The position numbers and the translations under genes were made by a program. A stretch of DNA of 64,000 nt from assembly GCA_002077065.1 (NCBI GenBank), contig NAJO01000033.1, positions 372,001 to 436,000 on the forward strand, given 5' to 3'. The first letter of the stretch is position 1, and the number at the start of each line of letters is the position of its first letter. Below are positions 11,321-21,456 of the stretch, in pieces. A model generated the notes under the pieces. The model had not been told where the DNA came from, ran no database searches, and saw nothing but the letters and a program-made list of their open reading frames with translations. Source of the DNA: Cryoendolithus antarcticus (taxonomy: Eukaryota; Ascomycota; Dothideomycetes; Cladosporiales; Cladosporiaceae).

Positions 11321-14158
11321 ATGAGTTACTACCCCCAAAACACCGTTCCTCGCGGGCAGCATCACGACAGCAATGGCATCCCCGATTACTACGAGCAGGA
11401 CCACTCACAGCGGACACGACATATGCCGCACTCAGGAGCACCTCCACAAGGCCGCAACGGTCCACCGCAGAATCAACCGCGCGACCCTCGCATGAGACCG
11501 CCACACCAGCAGCCATATCCTGCAACACAGCCACCACAAGGTTCGCACAGCAACCTGTACGATGGCAGTGAGTATGGCGGAACTGAGGTAGATCAGTGGC
11601 CACTGGCTGCTCGCGACATGCCTCGACAGCGTGGTGGCGCGCAGCAGCAGCCTGGGCAACGCAGAGGGCCTCCGCCACGGCCGCAGCGACCGGAGTACGC
11701 GAATCAGCAGTTCGATCTGCCCCAGCCACCGCGAGTCGCGCCGGCGAATCGACAGTACCATCAGCAGCCTCCGCCAGAGTTCCATCACGGCACTGGAGAG
11801 TGGACAGGCGATGGGTATAGCATACCCGGCGTACCACCGCCTTTGCCTGGTCCTCCACTTCAGGGCTTCCCAATCGCGCAGCAGGCAGTGTTCCATCAGC
11901 AGCAGCGTAGACCTCCTCTTGGCCCACCTCCATCTGCGCGGAGAGGTCCGCCGACGTACTACTCACAAGTCTCATCTGTGCACCCGATCATAGAGGAGAC
12001 CGACAGTACGCGCAGTCGAGGCAGTAATCGAGGCGCGAGCCAAGGATCTTTCGCAAGTAGCAACGCCATTCCGATCGGCATACCTGATTACTACCTGCGA
12101 GAGCGAGATAGCGAGGTGCCCAGTTTACCACCCACGACGCCCGGATCTGAGTATCCGCCTGAAGACTCGCCGATCGAAGCTGTTGCACCATTGCGGCTGA
12201 CACCACGCGAGAACAAATTCCCAGCAGACTTGCATCCTCCAGCAATGCCACCGCCACCCGAGCGTGAGGCCTCACCAGTCGATGGACCGACACTCGTGCG
12301 GCAGGCCAGCATTGGCAAGCGAAGCAAGCCGACTCTCACGACGGTGAAGAGCGGCGACGGGCTGAGGAAGAAGAGTGCCACGGCATCTACGGACAGCATA
12401 TCTGGTCTGCCGAGTCAGCAGAAGACGAAGACGCCTACGACGGCTTCGGCGGATGTTCCGCTCAGACCACGGGACTTGGACACGGAGCGAGCGCGGGCTG
12501 CGACCGCTGCTGCTGCCGCGGGTGCCGAAGGGGCATATGAGGTGACGAACGAGTCGCCAACAGCACCGTCGCGGAATCCGAGCAATGACAAGCTGGCTGG
12601 ATTTCCCGACTTCTCCGAGTCCTCCGAGTCGGAGCGAAGTATCAAGCATCCAGTACGCAAGGTGAACTCGAAGGAGCTTCTGGGCGCATCTTTACCTGGG
12701 TCTAAGCAGGCTCGCACACGCGAACGCTCACCTCTCGCTCCACAAGATCCGTACGAGCAGGAGTCACAACGCAAAGAGTTGCTCGGCAGTCTAGAAAAGG
12801 GCGGCGCAATCCCAGCATCGCCGAACAGCACGCTCAAAGCGCCCACCTCCGGCTTATCAGAAGCTCGAGCCGGCAAACCTCGTCCACCACGCCTCAATGT
12901 CGACTCCGTCCGCGAGGCAGAGATCCGTGGCTCGCTCACTAGTCTGCCAGACCTGATCAAGCGTGCGACAAAGCTTGCCTCGAATCTCGACCGCGGCAAG
13001 ACTGCTAGTAGACTTGGCATGACAGGCTGGCTGGATGGGAACAGCAGTAACCCGGAGTTGAACGAGAAGGTCCGCGATTACCGAAAGAGTGGCGGCAGTC
13101 TGAGCGATATCTTGAGCTCGTTCCCACCACCGGGTCTACATACACCTCCAGCTTCAAGACAAGAGATGCGGCAAAGCCGCTCAGTGTGGTCGAGTCACCT
13201 CCGACACTCCACACTCCCAAGCGACAGCGATGTCGGTGCTCAAGCAGCCGACGACCGCACACGCCGCCGCCGATGCTGTGGGCTACCACTGTGGCTCTTC
13301 CTGCTACTCCTGCTACTCCTCTTCCTCCTCATCGCCGCAGCCGTAGTGGTCCCAGTGATGCTCGTCTGGTACCCCAAACACCACGCCGCCTCCTCTTCCG
13401 CTGCTGCTTGCTCGACCAAGCTGACTTGCCAGAATGGCGGTCAGGCGGTCTCAACGAACGACTCCTGTCGCTGTCTCTGCGTCAACGGCTACACAGGTAG
13501 TACATGCTCCACTCAATCCGACGCAGGCTGTACCACGATCTCCGTGGGCAGCATGTCAGACGCCACAGTCGGCGACGCAGTCCCCCGAGTCATCAACGCG
13601 GCGCAGAGCAGCTACAACATTCCCCTCGACAGCCAAGCGCTGCTCGGTCTCTTCTCAAGTCTTGATCTCAGCTGCTCGAGCCAAAACGCGCTACTAATCC
13701 TCAACGGCTCGCCCTCCAAACGCTCCCTCCCGCCGACCTCCGTCTCGGAGATCCTCCGCCAGCGAGCTCCGCAAGCCACAACAGATGAGCCCACGACCGT
13801 GACCTCGAACGGGATAGTCTTCGCCGTCGACCCCGGCACGTCCGCTGCGCCTTCTGCCTCCGCTTCAGCGCTGCCGCCAACACCTGCGCCGGCTTCTGGG
13901 GATGGAACGACGTATACGACCACCAACGCGACGACTTTGAACTTCGCGAGGACGGCGATCTTGTACATCTTGCAGTCTTCGTCGCAGCTGGCGGATGCGA
14001 CGACGGCGCAGCAGGAGTTCCAGAGTTTCTTTACGAGTGGGACGGGGAGTGATGGGCAGACGATCAGCGCCTCGAATGTCACGTTGGGCAATGGCTTCAG
14101 TGCGGATTGTGAGGGTTATCGGGTTGTGGCGGGGAATGGAACGAGTGTGGGCGGATGA
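11321..14158 (+). CDS. Type II membrane protein with EGF-like ectodomain, unknown role
   Basis: A single uninterrupted frame encodes 945 residues. The first 640 are Pro, Gln, Ser and Arg rich and probably disordered. A stop-transfer basic cluster (RTRRRRCC) is followed by one long hydrophobic segment (about 652-682). Next comes a Cys-rich EGF-like module with CQNGG and CVNGYTGSTC (about 690-725), then a roughly 220-residue Ser/Thr-rich C-terminal domain with several possible N-glycosylation sites. Positive charges before the membrane segment predict N-inside, so the EGF-like part faces out. Similar membrane proteins with an EGF-like motif are common hypothetical proteins in filamentous ascomycetes. 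A wall-sensing or adhesion role is only a guess. Confidence 0.8.
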   Translation: MSYYPQNTVPRGQHHDSNGIPDYYEQDHSQRTRHMPHSGAPPQGRNGPPQNQPRDPRMRPPHQQPYPATQPPQGSHSNLYDGSEYGGTEVDQWPLAARDMPRQRGGAQQQPGQRRGPPPRPQRPEYANQQFDLPQPPRVAPANRQYHQQPPPEFHHGTGEWTGDGYSIPGVPPPLPGPPLQGFPIAQQAVFHQQQRRPPLGPPPSARRGPPTYYSQVSSVHPIIEETDSTRSRGSNRGASQGSFASSNAIPIGIPDYYLRERDSEVPSLPPTTPGSEYPPEDSPIEAVAPLRLTPRENKFPADLHPPAMPPPPEREASPVDGPTLVRQASIGKRSKPTLTTVKSGDGLRKKSATASTDSISGLPSQQKTKTPTTASADVPLRPRDLDTERARAATAAAAAGAEGAYEVTNESPTAPSRNPSNDKLAGFPDFSESSESERSIKHPVRKVNSKELLGASLPGSKQARTRERSPLAPQDPYEQESQRKELLGSLEKGGAIPASPNSTLKAPTSGLSEARAGKPRPPRLNVDSVREAEIRGSLTSLPDLIKRATKLASNLDRGKTASRLGMTGWLDGNSSNPELNEKVRDYRKSGGSLSDILSSFPPPGLHTPPASRQEMRQSRSVWSSHLRHSTLPSDSDVGAQAADDRTRRRRCCGLPLWLFLLLLLLLFLLIAAAVVVPVMLVWYPKHHAASSSAAACSTKLTCQNGGQAVSTNDSCRCLCVNGYTGSTCSTQSDAGCTTISVGSMSDATVGDAVPRVINAAQSSYNIPLDSQALLGLFSSLDLSCSSQNALLILNGSPSKRSLPPTSVSEILRQRAPQATTDEPTTVTSNGIVFAVDPGTSAAPSASASALPPTPAPASGDGTTYTTTNATTLNFARTAILYILQSSSQLADATTAQQEFQSFFTSGTGSDGQTISASNVTLGNGFSADCEGYRVVAGNGTSVGG

Positions 14159-14827
14159 GGGGTCCTTTCCTTTAATCTTTGACGCGTTTTGCAAGCGAAG
14201 AAGCGAAATTATGCATCTGGTGGTGTCTTGGGAGGATTGGAAAAATGTAATGACCCATGAAAAGGGGGTTCGTTTCTTTTGCCTACATTCGCTATCCGGG
14301 GGTTTGGGTGGATGAGGGCGTTGCACATACTGGAGAGAAGAGGTGGATCTGGCATATTATACTTCATGCAAATGTATCGCCGTCCATTTACAATCCCTCT
14401 TCGGTATCTCGACACCTCCTGCACTGCCCTGCGGGCTCACTGCTGACGTCGAAACGAGCACGCCCCACGCGAGGCTCTCCGCGAGTGTTATTTGCGACCT
14501 GCTTTCATTCGAGGCACCCGCTTCGTGGCATGGCCTCTTGCACTGCATATGATGTCTGGCCACCGGGGTTTCGCTTTCAAGGACTGACTTGTCGCGATCA
14601 CGCACTTGGTCAATGATGATTGCGCTGTCGAGCTCAGGCTGCGACTTCATTCTTGAGCCGTGAGGACCTGGGCGTGCGCTTAACAGCCAAGTATTGCGCT
14701 ACGATCTTCCAGACAGGTCGGGCGTTTGACCCGCTCATGGTATGCTGTGATGGACCCGATGATGGCGTGGAGTCTCCCGCGCTGCCGCTGCATAGCTTGG
14801 CTCATGCTCCTCCTTTGGGTAATGGTC
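14159..14827. other. Convergent intergenic region, EGF-like protein / aldolase
   Basis: This should hold the 3' ends of the two facing genes. No coding signal, repeat or RNA gene is visible. Confidence 0.55.
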
Positions 14828-15820
14828 TCAGTAATCCGTAAACAATCTCGTCTGCAGCCCCGGCCTCTCCCCTCCTCCCACCATCCCCTCCCCCGCACTC
14901 TCCCTCACAATCTCCGTCACGCTGCCCCGTCTCAACTCCTCAACCCTCACCTCCCCATTCCCGCCCGCTTTCCCCTCCAAATGATGCGCCGCCTGCTCTG
15001 CCTCCTTCGCAATCCACACGCCTCCACTGGTGCCCAACCTCTCTGCGCCGGCAGCCATCATCTTAACAGCGTCTTCCAAAGTTCTGATGCCGCCGGAAGC
15101 TTTGACGCGCATTTGGCGCACTTCGCCGGATTCGGAGGTCTGGGGCAGGGATGTGCAGCAGAGGGATAGGAGGCGGACGTGAGGGAGTGTGGCGCCCGTG
15201 GAGGTGACGCCTGGGGGTAGATCACCTACTGTGAGGAAGCCGGTGCTGGTTTTGACGAAGTCGAAGCCGGCTTCGCTAGCGAGCACGCAGCCAGCGACGA
15301 TCTCCGAGTTGCTGAGGAGAGCAGTCTCGAGGATGAGTTTGCATGCCACGTTCTTCCCCGCCACTGCTCGCAGGGCGCTGAACTCGCTGTAGATCGCTTC
15401 CCACTTCCCATCTTTGAGCATAGGCACATTGACCACGACGTCTAGTTCTGTGGCGCCTTCTGCGACGGCGCTCTTGGCTTCTGTGAGCTTCTCTCGCACG
15501 TCTTGGGTACCTTCATGGAAGCCTATCACGCATGCGATTCCCACGCCTGATCCCGAGACATTCGCCCTGCATCTCGCCACGAACGGCAGCCGCACGCAGA
15601 CTGTAGCGAAGTTATGCACTCTTGCCTCGGCGCAGAGACTGTCAACCTGCGCGGCCGTTGCGTCGAGCTTCAAGAGTGTGTGGTCCACCGCACCAGCTAT
15701 GGAGAACAGGTCTGTGGTTTTCGTGGGCGGGGCATCGTTGTCGAGTTTGGAGAGAATCGTAGACTGTGCATGGGAAATTATATCGCTCCACTCGGCGTTT
15801 GTGTACCGCGCTGTCGTCAT
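14828..15820 (-). CDS. Deoxyribose-phosphate aldolase (DERA)
   Basis: One exon, 330 residues from the ATG at 15820. DERA splits 2-deoxyribose 5-phosphate into glyceraldehyde 3-phosphate and acetaldehyde, feeding deoxynucleoside breakdown into central metabolism. Class I aldolase features are clear: DHTLLKLDAT near the N-terminus, ATELDVVVNV, the Schiff-base lysine in FVKTSTGF, and the second conserved lysine in VKASGGIRT. The reading frame continues upstream to another ATG at 15928, which would add 36 basic, mostly non-acidic residues that could act as a mitochondrial presequence. I prefer the inner start because the family normally begins near there. The C-terminus is about 30 residues longer than bacterial DeoC. 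Confidence 0.93.
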   Translation of the reverse strand: MTTARYTNAEWSDIISHAQSTILSKLDNDAPPTKTTDLFSIAGAVDHTLLKLDATAAQVDSLCAEARVHNFATVCVRLPFVARCRANVSGSGVGIACVIGFHEGTQDVREKLTEAKSAVAEGATELDVVVNVPMLKDGKWEAIYSEFSALRAVAGKNVACKLILETALLSNSEIVAGCVLASEAGFDFVKTSTGFLTVGDLPPGVTSTGATLPHVRLLSLCCTSLPQTSESGEVRQMRVKASGGIRTLEDAVKMMAAGAERLGTSGGVWIAKEAEQAAHHLEGKAGGNGEVRVEELRRGSVTEIVRESAGEGMVGGGERPGLQTRLFTDY

Positions 15821-16848
15821 CGTCTTGGTGGTGCGACGGATGTAGGGAGGGAGGAGAGGGACCTTGTCGCGGGTTATGGTGCGGGAGATGATAGTATATG
15901 GTTGGTGGTACCGCTGATGGGAAGACATCTTTCTTGCTGTGGGGCTTTCTTGGCCGAGGCTTGTTGCTGAACTGGAGAGAGACGGACAACAAGGAGAGAC
16001 GGGAGACTGCTGCGATACCTACCTGTGCGACCTTCTTCAGTAACGGTAGCGGGGACATAGCAGGTCACCTGCCAGTGAATCGCGTAGCACGGTACTTGCG
16101 ACCGTTGTCGAAGTCTGATCGTCGTCCATGGTAGCGTGAAGGTAGTGTCGTAGAGTGAGACATGGTAAAGCTTCCCCACGAATGGCAAGAGTGCGGAGTT
16201 ACATCCGGGACTGGGACCAGTGTTTGATATCGTGTAGATCTATCATGTCTATGACGAACAACGGCAGATGAACTATCATGTGTTGTCATACTTGGGTATG
16301 AAAGAGAGCGAGACGGAAGGAGCGTTGCAGTCATAAGTGCCGACTTCATATGCACTACCGGACGCCTCATTTGCCTATCTACAGTAGTTCGACGCCACAA
16401 GGGTCGAGCCCTATATTCGGTCTGCTAAGATCTAGATCACCTCATCTCCCCAGATCTCCCCATCTCCCTAAACAACCTAATCGCAATACCCGCTTTCGTT
16501 GCTGCTCTTGCGCAGTGACTGTACGCGGGACAGCTGGCGTCGACGTGGCTGCACCCATTCTGACGACTCATATATCCGGGTGACAACTTTGCATGGTCGA
16601 TGCAAGAGCATGTCATACGGATTTGCGCAGCTCGATCTGCGTGCAACGCGATCCTTGTGCGACTCCCTCGACCTGCATCCCCCGGAGCCCGGTGCACCTT
16701 CAATCGCGGCTCGACGGTGTTCGGCATCCTCTTCGTTGTTGTCTCGTGTATCGCTGTATTATCGACTGACCAACGCCCGTATATCGTTCGGCTCCTGCTC
16801 CATGACCTTTCGTCTTGGTTGTTTTCCAGAATCGCAACGATGGCCTCA
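15821..16848. other. Aldolase promoter region and CIA30 3' region
   Basis: Both flanking genes are on the minus strand. Apart from the possible 36-codon N-terminal extension of the aldolase (15821-15928), I see no gene, repeat or RNA in it. Confidence 0.5.
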
Positions 16849-17697
16849 TCATATCAATATCCTCTCCGGCTCCCCCTTCTTCCTCCGCGGCTCGACCTCA
16901 TCCATCAGTCCCCTGCCACCTTCCTCTTCATCCTCGTCAACCTCGAACCCATTCTCGCCCCTCCTCTCCCCAGCACTATTCGTAGCCCAAATCCCCGCAA
17001 CTCTCAGCTCAAAAGGCCCGGGCACGCGATCGATCAACCCTACGCCCACACTCCTGACCTTCTGCCGTAACATCTCCTTCTGCGGCTCCACAACCAGTCC
17101 GTAGTTCGTCCGCACGAAAGCGCTGAACGGTATCGTAACTGTCTCCCATTGGCCCGGCGTGAACGAAGGGAGCAAATGCTGATGCAAGTCCGTAGGAACG
17201 ATGGATTCAGTCTGGATATTGATGAAGTACTTTCTCCCGTCCGAGTTAATCCGCAGCGAAAGGAAAGAATACGGATCGATATCCCACAGTAACTTCCCAA
17301 ACAAACTGACTCCCCGATCACGTGTCCTGAACGCCGCGTACCCACTCCTCTGTATGCTCGGCTTATTCGGCGGCAGCTCATTCGATATACTCCCCTTGAA
17401 TAATGCATGTGCTGGCTGATCCCCATCGGTTCCCTCAAGTATACTGTCCTGGCCGCCACTGCCGATATGTGCATCGTTCCAGGCCAGGCTCGCTTTGCTG
17501 AAGCCGCCCATGTCGTTGTCGCTCATGACTTTGCAGCGCTCTATGCTGTCTGCGTGGTCAAAGGTCATCATGGGGAAGGGTTTGTTGGGGCGGTGCAGGC
17601 CTTCCATTCGTACTGCGATGGTGGCTTGTCGTTTGAATTCATCGATGCTGCGGCGCCAGAAGCCGGGGTTTGCTAGACGGATGGGGGAGGCGTGCAT
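16849..17697 (-). CDS. cia30: Complex I intermediate-associated protein 30 (CIA30/NDUFAF1 family)
   Basis: One exon, 282 residues. The CIA30 beta-sandwich domain spans nearly the whole protein: FDHADSIERCKVMSDND near residue 46, a GYAAFRTRD strand, a YSFLSLRINSDGRKYFINI core, a PGQWETVTIPFSAFVRT strand, and VGVGLIDRVPGPFELRVAGI near the end. The tail is acidic then basic. In Neurospora and humans this family is a chaperone needed to assemble mitochondrial NADH:ubiquinone oxidoreductase. The N-terminus (NPGFWRRSIDEFKRQ) is basic and amphipathic, in keeping with mitochondrial import. It is divergent from a mitochondrial carrier gene. Confidence 0.92.
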   Translation of the reverse strand: MHASPIRLANPGFWRRSIDEFKRQATIAVRMEGLHRPNKPFPMMTFDHADSIERCKVMSDNDMGGFSKASLAWNDAHIGSGGQDSILEGTDGDQPAHALFKGSISNELPPNKPSIQRSGYAAFRTRDRGVSLFGKLLWDIDPYSFLSLRINSDGRKYFINIQTESIVPTDLHQHLLPSFTPGQWETVTIPFSAFVRTNYGLVVEPQKEMLRQKVRSVGVGLIDRVPGPFELRVAGIWATNSAGERRGENGFEVDEDEEEGGRGLMDEVEPRRKKGEPERILI

Positions 17698-18024
17698 GAT
17701 TGGTATGCGATCGGGATGTAAGATCCGTAGACAATGGGAAAGGTGGCGGAGAGACTACATATGGTGGAGGGGTATGGCATTGATGGTGACGTCTTGGGTC
17801 AGACTCCCGAGCTCCGATGAGCCTCGAATTATTTGTCGCGATGAGATAATAGCAATCTTACCTCACACACATCCCCTTTGCCTCCAAGACTTAGCTCAGA
17901 CATCGATCTAAATACCTTGATACTACAGTACTAAGCAGGCACCGCCCATAGCCCTCACCGCATTGTTCATCTCCACCGGCGCATCGGCCCCCCCTACCTC
18001 TAGCGCAACCCGACCAACTCTTGG
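17698..18024. promoter_or_regulatory. Shared divergent promoter CIA30 / RIM2-type carrier
   Basis: 327 bases separate the start codons of two divergent genes for mitochondrial proteins. A shared promoter is likely from the layout; no specific binding site was identified. Confidence 0.45.
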
Positions 18025-19164
18025 ATGACCGGGCCCACTGCATCCTCCTCTCCTAGCAGTGGCCAAACCCCCTTACTCCCGCCTCGACCAATAACAACCT
18101 CCCGCGAGCTCGGCGGCACCGACCCCTCAGCCCAAGATGCTCCCCCGATAACCCCCAAAGAGCGCAAAGCATGGCCTCACTTCATAGCCGGCGGGCTGGG
18201 AGGCATGACCTCAGCAACCCTCACCTCCCCTCTAGACGTCCTCAAAACGCGCCTCCAATCCACATTCTACCAAGCTGAGCTCGCCGCACGGCGGACAGCA
18301 AAGGGCATACCTCCACCCCATACCCTGTCTCTTCCCCGAGCAGCGCTGCTACATATCACTGAGACAGGCGCAATACTAGCCCAGATCCCGAAAGTGGAGG
18401 GGTGGAGAGCACTGTTCAAGGGTCTGGGACCGAACTTGATAGGGGTGGTGCCAGCGCGGGCTATAAATTTCTGGGCCTACGGCAACGGCAAAAGAGTCTA
18501 TGCCTCCCTCCTCTTCGACGGCAAAGAGAACGCCGCAGTCCATCTCCTCTCTGCCGCAACAGCGGGTATAATCACAGGCACAGCCACGAACCCCATCTGG
18601 CTTGTCAAAACGCGACTACAATTGGATCGCCAGAACGCAGGTGCAGGCGGGCAGGGACGACAGTACCGGAACGCTTTGGATTGTGTGAGGCAAACTGTTC
18701 GGACCGAGGGGATACGCGGGCTTTATCGCGGGCTGAGCGCGAGTTATCTCGGCGTCAGTGAGAGTACACTGCAATGGGTCCTCTACGAACGCGCCAAGAC
18801 CTCTCTCGCGCACCGGGAAGCCGATCTGCAGGCCTCCGGCCGGGTGCCGACGATATGGGATCGAACGGTGCAAGTCACTGGGCAGATTACCGCAGCCGGA
18901 GGAGCAAAATTCGTGGCCGCTTTGATCACGTACCCGCATGAAGTCGTCAGGACGCGGCTACGTCAGGCGCCTGTAGATGGTATGGGCAGGGTGAAGTATA
19001 CAGGTTTATGGAGCTGTTTCCGCATGGTGTGGAAGGAGGAGGGCTTCGCGGCCCTGTATGGAGGTTTGGTACCGCATATGCTGCGGGTTGTGCCGAGCGC
19101 GGCGATTATGTTTGGGGTTTATGAGGGAGTCCTGAAGGGGTTGGGAGAGAAGAGTGGGGTGTAG
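18025..19164 (+). CDS. RIM2: Mitochondrial carrier, pyrimidine nucleotide transporter type (RIM2-like)
   Basis: One exon, 379 residues. Three mitochondrial carrier repeats carry the signature motifs PLDVLKTRLQ, PIWLVKTRLQ and PHEVVRTRLR. The PIW in repeat two, and the Trp-containing contact positions generally, mark the nucleotide/folate/FAD branch. The long first matrix loop (about residues 75-120) is typical of Rim2, which exchanges pyrimidine (deoxy)nucleotides across the inner membrane and supports mitochondrial DNA synthesis. The N-terminal 50 residues are Ser/Pro rich. Assignment to RIM2 rather than the FAD/folate carrier rests on the long loop and overall length. It ends only 75 bases from the convergent ADE1 gene. 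Confidence 0.88.
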   Translation: MTGPTASSSPSSGQTPLLPPRPITTSRELGGTDPSAQDAPPITPKERKAWPHFIAGGLGGMTSATLTSPLDVLKTRLQSTFYQAELAARRTAKGIPPPHTLSLPRAALLHITETGAILAQIPKVEGWRALFKGLGPNLIGVVPARAINFWAYGNGKRVYASLLFDGKENAAVHLLSAATAGIITGTATNPIWLVKTRLQLDRQNAGAGGQGRQYRNALDCVRQTVRTEGIRGLYRGLSASYLGVSESTLQWVLYERAKTSLAHREADLQASGRVPTIWDRTVQVTGQITAAGGAKFVAALITYPHEVVRTRLRQAPVDGMGRVKYTGLWSCFRMVWKEEGFAALYGGLVPHMLRVVPSAAIMFGVYEGVLKGLGEKSGV

Positions 19165-19239
19165 CATTGGAAGTGTACTAGTATGGGCTGAGGATGGGTT
19201 GGCTGTACAAAAGCTACACAGTGTAAGGCATGTCTACGC

Positions 19240-20439
19240 TCAGGCGGTATTCGACCACTTGCTATCGGTCAACTTCTCGTATGCTTCGCGGTACTTCTTT
19301 CCAGTCTCTGCGACGACTTCTTCCGGCATGTTCACGCCTTCTTTCCCCTTCAGCCCCGAGCTGGTCAGCCAGTCGCGGAGGTATTGCTGGATCGGATGTT
19401 AGCCGTTCGCTACGCTCGAGACGAATTCGGGAAGACTCACCTTGTCATACGACACCTGCGACCTCCCAACCTCATACTGATCCGCCGGCCAAAACCTCGA
19501 GCTATCAGGCGTGAGCACCTCATCCACCAACACGACCTCACCAGTCTCGACATCGCCGCCGAATTCGAACTTCGTGTCAGCAATGATAATGCCACGTTCA
19601 GCAGCATACGCGTGTGCCTGCGAGATCAAGTAAGTCAAATGCACACAGCTGCAAACCAAGGTCAAGATTCGTTACCTTTTCGTAGATAGCAAGACTCGCC
19701 TCCTCCACCCGTCTCGCTACAGCTTCCCCGATCAACTCCCTCGCAGCGTCGGGACTGATGTTCTCGTCCTTCCCTCCCACCTCGGCCTTCGTACTTGGCG
19801 TCCAGATCGGCTTCTCCAGTCGTTCACTTTCTCTCAACCCCTTCGGCATAGGAATCCCATGGACAGTGCCGGATTTGATGTACTCGGCCCAAGCGGAGCC
19901 AGTGATGTAGCCCCGGACTATGGATTCCAGGGGTAGGATGCGGAGACGATCGACAAGCATGGAGCGATTCTGAAGTTGTTGGAACGGGAGGGAAGTGGGG
20001 AGATCGGGAGGTAGGGTGGTGCTTAGGAAGTGCGTGCGAAGATCCGGAAGCCATGATGCTATACGTTTGAACCAGTGTGCGGAGAGCTGAGTTAGGAGAG
20101 CGCCTTTTTGAGGTATGCCCTGGGTGGGAGTGTCAGTGCTCTTTGTAAAGCGTAGCCTCCGTCGAGATTGTTGCTGACTTGGTGGTCTCCATTTTGAGGG
20201 TTCGCCACCTCGAGAAACCCACCAAATTGCTCCTTGAAACGATGTAGAGGGCATGAAAGAGCTTAGATGTGTTAACTTACATTATCGAGGATCACATCGT
20301 AGGCTGAGATTCGATCTGTGGCGACGAAGAGGAGGGTTTGGGAGTCGATTTCGAAGATCTCGCGCACTTTGCCGGAGGCGATCTTCTTGAATCCGTCGGC
20401 GCCTAGATCGATCTTCGTGATGGCTGTAGAGGATGCCAT
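19240..20439 (-). CDS. ADE1: Phosphoribosylaminoimidazole-succinocarboxamide synthase (SAICAR synthetase)
   Basis: Four exons (20439-20281, 20119-19676, 19617-19441, 19386-19240), all joined in phase 0, give 308 residues, close to the 306 of yeast Ade1. The enzyme couples CAIR with aspartate using ATP in de novo purine synthesis. Recognisable parts are [11 protein letters not shown] and the [11 protein letters not shown] loop in exon 1, [17 protein letters not shown] opening exon 2, the [15 protein letters not shown] signature, and [10 protein letters not shown] in exon 3. Intron 1 is 161 nt; the others are 54-58 nt. The short final exon encodes the conserved QYLRDWL segment. It converges on the RIM2-type gene. 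Confidence 0.96.
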
Positions 20440-21456
20440 TGTCGTGTTGTCGGCGAGTGCTAATTACTGGTTGTCGAGACAAATTGCGCTGCCAACGATC
20501 TCAGCGCATGTCGATGGGTAGTATTGCAAAATGAGTGTAAATCGAGCCTCAGGTTCTGACGCGCTGACCTGCCGAAACGAAGTGAAGTCCTGTCAATTCA
20601 TTGCTCGAGTCAAAAGTGAAGTCGAGAAAACATCACCAACTCCGATGAACTCCGGTGGTTCGACATCTACGTGGACGCTTTCCATCGCATTGCTCTTCGA
20701 CCGCAACGCGCCAATACATGCATCTCGCTGTTTCGGGTCGCCAGTAGACGCGATCATGTTGCCACACGTGCCGATCATCATCAATGTACGAGACTGCACG
20801 AGACGCTGTCGTCAATAACAGCCTACACACGTGCGCCGTGAGCGTCGAGCCTTTCGAGCCGCGACCGGCTTGAAGAGTTCAGGAATCTCGTTGTCTGGTC
20901 TACACATCGATGCCACACACAGGGAAAGTGCTCACGGCAGGGGCAGTGCTTCCCTTCTTCGCCGCTCGTTTGCATCGTCATAGGTTGACTTGTAGCCCCA
21001 GCCAGCCTCTGAACAGCCATACGCGTGTGGCAACGACTACGAAGACAGCATCACAAACACGCCTCTCGTCCCAAGATGAACAAGAGATCCCCAGACGAGA
21101 TCACAAACGTCGCTTGGTTAACATCATGGTCGTTGCACTTACCTTGACCATCGTCGACGCTTTCCGAATTCCTGCTGGCTCTTACTCGTCTACGGGCACG
21201 CAGTTGCCCTCAACGTGGGCAGCCTGTCAACACAACATTGTTTCTTCTCATCGTCTCCTCTCTTCCTCTTCTTCTCTCGTCATATCGTCTGCATCGTAGC
21301 AGGTTTTTCATCAGCATTCTCATTCTCGACAGCTTATCCCATCCTCCCGCGTCTCCCACCTGGTAGACGCACTTTCGACCACACAAAGCGCACGACACAG
21401 ATCAGCAGCGGAACTCGCTTCTGTATCCTTCACCGGACCAGCAAGGCACCGGCAAC
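20440..21456. promoter_or_regulatory. Divergent promoter region ADE1 / aquaporin
   Basis: About 1 kb without a gene between divergent starts. A pyrimidine-rich tract (about 21240-21290) lies 170-220 bases upstream of the aquaporin ATG; such tracts are typical of strong fungal promoters or 5' leaders. No coding signal is convincing. Confidence 0.5.
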
